Source of the DNA: Ziziphus jujuba
Lineage: Eukaryota > Streptophyta > Magnoliopsida > Rosales > Rhamnaceae
DNA: 64,000 nt
Reading direction: 5' to 3'
Assembly: GCF_031755915.1 (NCBI RefSeq)
Contig: NC_083379.1
Span: forward strand, 26,598,001-26,662,000
The position numbers were made by a program, and so were the translations under genes. The notes beneath the pieces were generated by a model. The model ran no database searches. It saw only the letters and a list, made by a program, of their open reading frames with translations, and was not told the DNA's origin. This document shows positions 57,189 to 64,000 of this stretch, piece after piece; position 1 is the first letter of the stretch; the number at the start of each line of letters is the position of its first letter.

Positions 57189-58334
57189 TGATACGAACCT
57201 AGGACGACCTGCTCCTAAATCCATATTATATTAGCCCAGATCTAATTATGTTTAAGTTCTAATGGTCACCTTGACCCCTAACCAACCTGTAATTAGAAAC
57301 CTTGGTATATAATGAAGACGCCACAATAGGTGATGGAAGGCCTATTGATAAGTCAAACTAAAACACTCATTCACTAATGGTGTTTTAGGTGTTCAAAAGA
57401 ACAAAGAGAATTCAATCTCACAAATAATTTTCTGTATAAAATTCAAACTTCCTTTCTCATTGAAAATAAGAATTTAAATAGGCGAAGATTACAAAGCAAA
57501 AACCCTAAAAAAAATTAATTGAAAACCAGACTCAAAGTGTGGAGAAAACGAAAGTAGAGAAAAGGAAAGTGCCTAATTTTTTCTAGTTTCCTAAACTAAT
57601 TTGGATTAATTAATTTCTTTATTTTGAATTAGAAATTAATTAATTTACAATTGAATATTAAAATAATAACTTTCCTAAACTTATTCTTCCAGAAAATAAA
57701 TAAATAAATATCAAAATAAAAGACTAATTTCCTCAAATAAAAAGTAGAATCAAATTAGGAAACTAAAATACTAGCTTTTTGACTAAGTTGACTTTGACCA
57801 ATATTTAACCTCTTTGAGCTCCAAATCAGCTTCTATATGCTTTTTAGGATGCTAAATAAGCTTATTATGGAGTCCCACACGTTGCCCTTGCTTGGAGGAA
57901 AGAGAAAAAGCCAACTTAGCAAAATACAGTAAAGACAGCACAAAATACAGTAAAAACAGGCCAAATTTGAAGCTGTCCGTACAAACCCTTTTTGAATGCC
58001 TTTGAAGCTGGCTTGAATTGATTCCATATCCTCTTAGACATATGTATTGAATCCATAAATAGTTGGAACCATTTCATGCTGCTCGGTGTCCATATTTGCA
58101 CCAAAATCGCTACCCGGGTCCGTATCGGCTTCCACCACTTGGATGCTTAGAATAGGCTTTGTACCTTTTAGTATGGACAAGCTATGTTGAGAATTGATTA
58201 CCCCCTGTATGAATGCTCCCAGTTTGTCCTTAAATCTCTTAATTTGAGCTCTTGTGATTGTCCTGGTCTTCATTCGTGTCGGGTCAGCACCCCAGCGGGT
58301 TATCGGTTAAGCGGGCTTGGGCAGAATCACATCA
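57189..58334 (-). repeat. Element F 5' LTR
   Basis: The 1146-bp LTR runs from TGATACGAACCTAGG to GAATCACATCA. It is the inverted counterpart of the LTR at 60882-62014. On the minus strand it encodes the tail motif TITRAQIKRFKDKLGAFIQ (58034-58273). Confidence 0.9.
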
Positions 58335-58419
58335 GAAGAGGAGATCCACCATTAAGAATTAATGAAGAAGAGTCCGTAGGATTCCATGGCGGTTCCTAAG
58401 CTTTAGAGAGTGGTGAGAA

Positions 58420-59325
58420 AACGGACATGACAGTTGTCTTTGAGCAACTACAGTGGATGAATACTTAATTTGACCATTTAAACCAAAGGATGGACAGGTT
58501 AGAAACATCCCAAGGAGTGCCGAATTTAAGGTTAGATGCTCATGGTGGATGAGGTTGAGGTTAAGGAGGCCGAGGGCGACCAAGAGAGGAATTTGGGGAA
58601 AGTAACTATGGAGATGACTTGGAGGAGGGGTTTGATGAAATTTTTGAACCTCAAGAAAAGCCAATCCATGGGAGACCAACAAGGAATGAAGATGATGATC
58701 TTGGGAATATGAAGGTAAACATTCCACCTTTCATGGGAAAAAATGATCCAAAAGCTTATTTGGAATGAGAGGAGAGAATGGAGATGATTTTTTATTGACA
58801 TAATTATTCGGAGGTCAAGAAGGTGAAGTTGGCAACAATGGAGTTTGGTCATTATGCACTCCAATGGTGGACCAATGAGCAAAACACCCAAAGGAGAGTT
58901 GGTGATGACTTGATCATTGCATGGTGACAAATGAAAGGAGCCATGAGGAAGCGATTCGTATCATCACATTATCATAGGTTACTACATCAAAGGCTTCAAT
59001 CCCTATCTCAAGGAAGTAAGTCCATGGAGGATTATTACAAAGAGATGGAGATGCTCATGATGAGGTTAAACATGAATGAGGATAGAAATGCAACCATGGC
59101 AAGATTTCTTGGTGGTTTGAATCATGAGATAGCCAACCAACTAGTATTGCAACAATGTGTGGAATTGGAGGAGATGTTGCATGTGGCTATTAAATTGGAG
59201 CATCAATTCAAGAGGAGGGGTGTAGGATCACGGTTTGGAGGAGTTTCCAACAGTGGAAGAACAGATCCAAGTGGCTGGAGAAACAATCCTACCTTTGAAA
59301 ACAACCCAAAGTCGAAAGTTTGAGA
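58420..59325 (+). pseudogene. Element C gag
   Basis: Order: TVVFEQLQWMN, RMDRLETSQG, an Arg/Gly-rich part with stops, MKVNIPPFMGKNDPKAYLE, YALQWWTNEQ and, in the open stretch 58931-59323, MRKRFVSSHYHRLLHQRLQS and MARFLGGLNHEIANQ. It is the same protein type as gag of A and B. Nonsense codons at about 58768 and 58796 and elsewhere break it. Confidence 0.85.
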
Positions 59326-59399
59326 AGAAAGTTCAAATCGGCCAAAGAGAAAGACTAGAACTGAATCTACGACCCAAAAGATTCTTCCAATGTATCATT

Positions 59400-60246
59400 T
59401 CTGGGTCCAATGAAATTATCCAAGCACACAAAAGTGAAGGTAAATCTGATCCTAAGCCTTCTAAAACTCATGAAATTGTGTGTTTTCAGTGCCAGGGATG
59501 AGGACACATTGCTAGCCAATACCCAAATAGGAGGATTATGGTATTGAAAGGTAATGGCGAACTAGAATCCGAAAGTGAAGAAAGTGATGCTGAAACTGAA
59601 ATTAAAGATGGAGAAGTCGGAGATGATGAGCATGAGGAACCCAAAACACTCCAACCTTCAAGGGATGACTTGATTTTAGTTGCAAGGAGGGTCCTTACTG
59701 TATATAAAGATGAGGAACAAATTCAAAGAGAAAAACATCTTCCACACTCGATGCGAAATTCAAGGTAACATATATAGTATGATTATAGATAGTGGAAGTT
59801 GTGTAAATGTAATTAGTAGCATGGTAGTTGATAAATTAGGCTTAACAACTATTAAACATCCAGAACCATATAGATTATAATGGCTTAATGATAATGGTGA
59901 GATGAAAGTTAATAAACAAGTCAAAGTAAAATTCAGCATTGATAAATATGTGGATGTGGTTTTGTGTGATGTTGTGCCTATGCATGTGGGACATATTTTA
60001 CTTGGTAGGCCTTGGCAATTTGATAGAGATGCTATTCATTATGGTAGAGAGAATAGTATTGTTTTTAGATTTAAAGGTAAAAAGGTCAAGCTAGAGGCAT
60101 CAACTCCTAAAGAGGTGTATAAAGATCAAATTCAAATACAACAAAGGAGGATGGCCAAACAACTCAAGGAAAGGACTAGTATGGCCCCCATGGCAACAAC
60201 ACCCGTCCAAGGAGTCCAAGCTGTGCAAGACCAACCAGGTAAGTGA
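59400..60246 (+). pseudogene. Element C zinc knuckle and protease
   Basis: The knuckle reads CFQCQG-stop-GHIASQYP: a TGA at 59499-59501 and Tyr for the last Cys. An acidic linker follows, then IIDSGSCVNVISS (protease active site, about 59782) and VVPMHVGHILLGRPW. The frame changes near 59740, and a TAA lies at 59878-59880. The DSGSC form is the same as in D and differs from DGGSC in A and B. Confidence 0.83.
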
Positions 60247-60419
60247 TCTAAAACCCAACTTCAATGGAAAAACCAAGAGAAGGCCGAAATTGGAGTGAAA
60301 AAAAATGAGAAACCCGAGAGCTATAGCAAGAAACCCCTGAGTGAGGAAAAGTGTGTTGTTGCCAAGAGAGAGAGAGAGGGAAAGAAAGGAATGAAAGAAA
60401 GAATAAAAATATTTATTTG

Positions 60420-61011
60420 AGTTTTGGAGATGTAAATAAAGCTATCTTGAGTAAGAAACCATTGCTGGTCATGAATTTTAAAGATACTTATTTAAAGATG
60501 TTTTTGATGCATAGAACTTTATATGCATTGTTGAAAGCTTTTACTTAGTGGAAATTTGAAAATTTGGGAAACATTATTTGCTAATATTAAAAAGTTTGAT
60601 GAACTTGTATTTTTAGTATTTATTGTGATAGTGTTTGACCCAGAAGATTGGTTTTGGTTTCAACCAAGGAAGGAGAGGATTCCCAAACAAAGAAAGTCCA
60701 AGCTTATGCCGCGAGGAGATGGATATTTTCAAGTTTTGGAAAGGATCAATGAAAACGCCTGCAAGCTTGATTTACCAGGTGAGTATAATATGAGTGCTAC
60801 ATTTAATGTTGATGATTTGTCTCCTTTTGTTGCAGGTGATGACTCTGATTTGAGGGAAAATTCTTTTCACGAGGAGGGGAATGATGTGAATCCGCCCGAA
60901 CCCGCTCAATCCACAACCCACTGGGGTGCCAACCCGATACGGATGAAGACCGAGCCGATCACTAGGGCTCAAGCTAAGAAATTTAAGGACAATATTTCTG
61001 TCTCTATCTAG
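60420..61011 (+). pseudogene. Element C RT remnant fused to integrase C-terminus
   Basis: Pre-RT text (FGDVNKAILSKKPLLVMNFK) leads to a collapsed RT: only LFANIKK and DELVFLVFI remain. Then VIVFDPEDWFWFQPRKERIP and LERINENACKLDLPGEYN follow, the integrase C-terminal domain. The tail reads through the polypurine tract into the LTR (EPITRAQAKKFKDN) and stops at 61009-61011. Compared with A and B, almost all of RT has also been lost. Confidence 0.85.
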
Positions 61012-62014
61012 GAAGTAATTCATATTCAAAAGGGCTTGTTCATACCCGAAGATCTAGGACCTATTTTGAGCATATAAGTGGCGGAAGCCGGTACGGACCT
61101 GGGTAGCGATTTTGGTGCAATTATGGAGGCCGGGAAGCATCAAATGGGTCCAATGTTTCATGGATTCAATACATATGTCTAACAGGACATGGAATCAAGT
61201 CAAAGCAGCTTCAAAGTCGTCCAAAAAGGGGTTGTACGAACAGTTAGTAAATTTGGCCTCTTTTCGCTGTATTTTGTGTCGGCTTTACTTTATTGTGCTG
61301 AGTTGGATTTTTCTCTTTCCTCCAAGCAATGGCAACATGTGGGACTCCATAATAAGCTTATTTGGCATCCTAAAAAGCATATAGAAGCTGATTTGGAGCT
61401 CAAATAGGTTAAAGATTGGTCAAAGTCAACTCAGTAAAAAAAAAACTAGTATTTTAGTTTCCTAATTTGATTCTATTTTTTGTTTTAGGAAATTACCATC
61501 ACTTTTTCGATTTTTTTTATTTATTTTCTGGAGAAATAAGTTTAGGAAAGTTATTATTTTATTATTTTCATTATAAATTAATTAATTCTTAATTCAAAAT
61601 AAAGGAATTAATTAATCCAAATTAGATTGGGAAAGGAGTGAGAATTTCGGCCACCATAGGAAACCACTTTGTATGGTCGGTTTTCCCTCTGTTTTTTAGG
61701 GTTTATTTCATGACTTTGTTGCCTATTTAAAGGCTTATTTTCAATAAGAATTAAGCTTGAATTTTATACAGAAAATTATTTGTGAGATTGAATTCTCTTT
61801 GTTCTTTTGAACACCTAAAACACCATTCGTGAATGAGTGCTTTAGTTTGACTTATCAATAGGCCTTCCATCGCCTATTGTGGCGGCTTCATTATATACCA
61901 AGGTTTCTAATCACAGGTTGGTTAGAGGTCAAGGTGACTATTAGAACTTGAACATAATTAGATCCGGTCTAATATAATACGGGTTTGGGAGCGGCTCGTC
62001 CTAGGTTCATATCA
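60882..62014 (+). repeat. Element C 3' LTR
   Basis: The 1133-bp LTR starts TGATGTGAATCCG after the purine tract GAGGAGGGGA and ends CTAGGTTCATATCA. It is the inverted match of 57189-58334. It encodes the last ~43 codons of the pol frame. Confidence 0.9.
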
Positions 62015-63120
62015 GAACTGTGCTAAGTTGCATTAATTGATTGTAAGAGTAAATTCAACAATCACTAATGATGTGTAAGAGTAAATTTAACAATAACATT
62101 TAATCGGTTTAGTTTTTGAATGGAAAATTTTGATTAGTAGGTTATTCAACAGAAAATCAATTTTGGCATTTTGAAAAGCATCCAACTATTGGTTGGTCAA
62201 TTTTGGTTATTCTGTTATTTTTTTATTGGTTCAGTTAATTATTGGCTTAGAAAAACCAATATAGACAACAACCGCCTACATTTTGATTAGTTTATCAGGA
62301 TAGCAACCTATATAAATTTCATTCAAATAACATTAATGGCATAGTCATTATTTTTTTATATAAATATTTTAATTTGATTTCTCTAACCCATATAATGAAA
62401 AACTATATATATAGAAAGAGAGAAAAGGAGGGAATATTTTACCTTTAAATATAATGCATTTTTCTTTTATGAAAAAGTGGACTTATTAAAGTGGTATTAC
62501 TTGATACATGATTAAAAATAAAAATCCTTTTGGAATAGGACTTAACATGTCATTTTTATAGCCAATATTGCACGTATACATTTACAAACATATATATTAG
62601 TAATATATACACTTAAACACAAATATATACATGTTAGATTTGGTGATTCGAATATTAATTGGTCCAAGCGAAAAGCTTGAGGTGCAACCCATTTGGTTAA
62701 ATTTATTTTGTAGAATTTTTTGGGGCTCTATGGTGGTAGCGTAGGTTGACGGTCGTTGATGATTCAAATTTAAATTGGTCCGACCTAAAAAGCTTGTGGT
62801 GCAATCCATTTGGTGAATTTTTTTTGTGGATTTTTTTGGGGCTTTGTGGTGGTAGCGGAGTTTGAAAGCCGATAAGCCCAAGACCGTACTATATATTTAA
62901 TAATAATTTTATATGTGAAAAAATGCTGGTTAAAATTTGCATTTGATTAATTAGATTAACCACTTCTATAGCATTAATACTATTTTAGTAAATTAACAAA
63001 GTCAATTAATACTATTGTTGAAAGTCCATATTATATATAAAAAAAAAATTATATTAATTTATTTATCATATAAAATATAAAATTTTTACTTTTAATTTTG
63101 GGTTGTGCCAAATAAATGAA
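62015..63120. other. A/T-rich intergenic stretch
   Basis: Apart from the duplication at 62640-62880, I see no gene or repeat end. Confidence 0.5.
62640..62880 (+). repeat. Tandem duplication, ~119-bp unit x2
   Basis: GGTGATTCGAATATTAATTGG at about 62640 and GATGATTCAAATTTAAATTGG at about 62758 start two similar units. Both carry AAAGCTTG, GGTGCAAxCCATTTGGT, TTTTTTGGGGCT and GTGGTGGTAGCG in order. Confidence 0.85.
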
Positions 63121-64000
63121 ATTAGCTGCCCTTCCCCTCCTCCCTTCTAGTTAAAACAACATTTTTATTTCTCTTTTCCTTTTCCCCCCCTCTATTTCTC
63201 CGTCACCCCCACCCTATGCAACTCGACATTTCTTGGAGCTCTTCTTCTGCATTAACTCGTTATCCACCATATTTCCTTCTAAGAAACCTTCTTCTTCTTC
63301 TTTTTCAGGACGAGAACCAAGCTCTGTGCTTGTGCCTATGCTTGAGAACTCGATGCCAACGACGAAGATGGTTCAGGGTTTTCTAGGGTTATGGTCATCG
63401 TCACGCTCGACGGTGATGTGACAACCCTAGATCTTGCTGCTCCGATTACGGGTCTAGCCATGGTCACTGGATTACCCAAAACCCGGATGTGATAAATCTG
63501 AATTTTTTTTAAGGTCTGAAAGATTGTTGGGAATTTTTTATTTTTTTGGCTGATTGGCTTTTGGAAAATTTGGGGATTATTTGCAATCACTGATGGCAGA
63601 GGTAGTGTTTATTCATGTTATGAAATGTGCCTTCTAATAAGGTTTACATTGGTAATAACCCTTCTATTTATCTTCTTTTAGATTGTGTTGTTAGCTCTGT
63701 TTTACATAATAAGCATGTTTTAAATTTTGTGCGATTTATGTTTATCTACTACTTGCTTATCAAGCTTGATTTCTATTTGTTTCTTTTATGGTTGTTTTGA
63801 TATTCCGAGTTACTTGAATAACTAATTCTTTTCATTATTATTTTTTTAGTGGCTATGGTGAATGCTTAATGCTATACTTGCAGTGCAAACCTGAAAGGCT
63901 CAATCGTTGACAATTTACATGAATCTTGTTCATAGGAACATTTATATGTTCATATCAATTCCTTGCATTAAAGTCTCTAGTTATATGAATTATGAATGTA
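63121..64000 (+). other. Possible 5' end of a host gene running off the window
   Basis: A pyrimidine-rich stretch (63120-63215) like a plant 5' leader precedes an ORF of 62 codons (63233-63421). After it the sequence turns T-rich like an intron. No domain is recognisable and no splice junction is compelling. It could equally be non-coding. Confidence 0.25.

Larger units (their letters stand above)
58335..62014 (+). mobile_element. Element C: internally deleted Ty3/gypsy element
   Basis: It contains gag, protease, a short RT remnant fused to the integrase C-terminus, polypurine tract and 3' LTR (60882-62014). There is no 5' LTR in the right orientation; instead the LTR of element F in reverse abuts its gag at 58334/58335. 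Many stops are present. The RT-integrase junction is the same as in A and B, although the sequence is clearly more diverged. Confidence 0.88.

Noticed and set aside
57189..62014. A giant DNA transposon with >1-kb inverted repeats
   Set aside because: Each inverted arm is an LTR with its own TGAT/ATCA ends; the left has a primer site and leader facing outwards, the right a polypurine tract. No duplication flanks the pair.
62597..62881. 94-codon minus-strand frame with two similar halves
   Set aside because: It simply reads across the ~119-bp tandem duplication; no protein family is recognisable.

Overview
This is a plant nuclear window, most likely eudicot. The evidence is GT-AG introns, an A/T-rich background, one intron-containing housekeeping gene, and nested plant-type transposable elements: Ty3/gypsy LTR retrotransposons primed by tRNA-iMet, an Athila-type element with a tRNA-Asp-like primer site, a Ty1/copia gag remnant, a hAT DNA transposon and a CACTA-like end. 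The species cannot be named. No bacterial, organellar, rRNA or tRNA gene was seen.

Layout. 1-2500: eroded Ty3/gypsy gag-pol fragment (+). 3867-7091: structurally complete, very young LTR retrotransposon (-) with two 467-bp LTRs that read as identical, a 4-bp target duplication, and only a gag-protease ORF. 9066-18900: decayed Athila-like element (-), split by Ty3/gypsy element A (12427-17970, +). 19500-21300: non-coding, with a ~112-bp tandem array. 21315-25246: the only convincing host gene, a five-exon TPR protein of the TTC1 family. 25250-27954: intergenic. 27960-46672: an old Ty3/gypsy element E (-) with 5-bp target duplication ATTGA. A complete hAT transposon (28503-35358, 8-bp duplication GTCATATG) sits in its 3' LTR, and a truncated relative of A (element B, 42068-46277) sits in its 5' LTR. 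46678-50025: diverged LTR sequence and a copia gag remnant. 50026-51598: 3' end of another Ty3/gypsy element (G, -). 51599-55030: a TGTAACGACCC-type LTR holding a 1.74-kb solo LTR (51882-53623, duplication AGCAT). 55031-55870: CACTA-like end. 56007-62014: element F LTR and 5' leader (-) abutting element C (+), so that >1.1-kb LTRs of one family lie in inverted orientation. 62015-64000: non-coding, with the possible 5' end of a further host gene at the right edge.

How the pieces work together. Elements A, B and C share one internal deletion: reverse transcriptase residues just after the catalytic region are fused to the C-terminal end of integrase. A and B also share an RT motif reading DFDD where YFDD is expected. 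These features, with the gag-only element at 3867-7091, indicate families that would need enzymes from a helper. Elements D (1-2500), E and G keep helper-type pol remnants of related families, though all are broken. The pol frame of the A/C lineage runs through the polypurine tract into the 3' LTR, so part of the LTR has been protein-coding. Nesting gives a relative order: diverged LTR, then E, then the hAT element and B inside E. The 3867-7091 element is the youngest by LTR identity. All coordinates, splice sites and identities were read by eye; none was computed by alignment.
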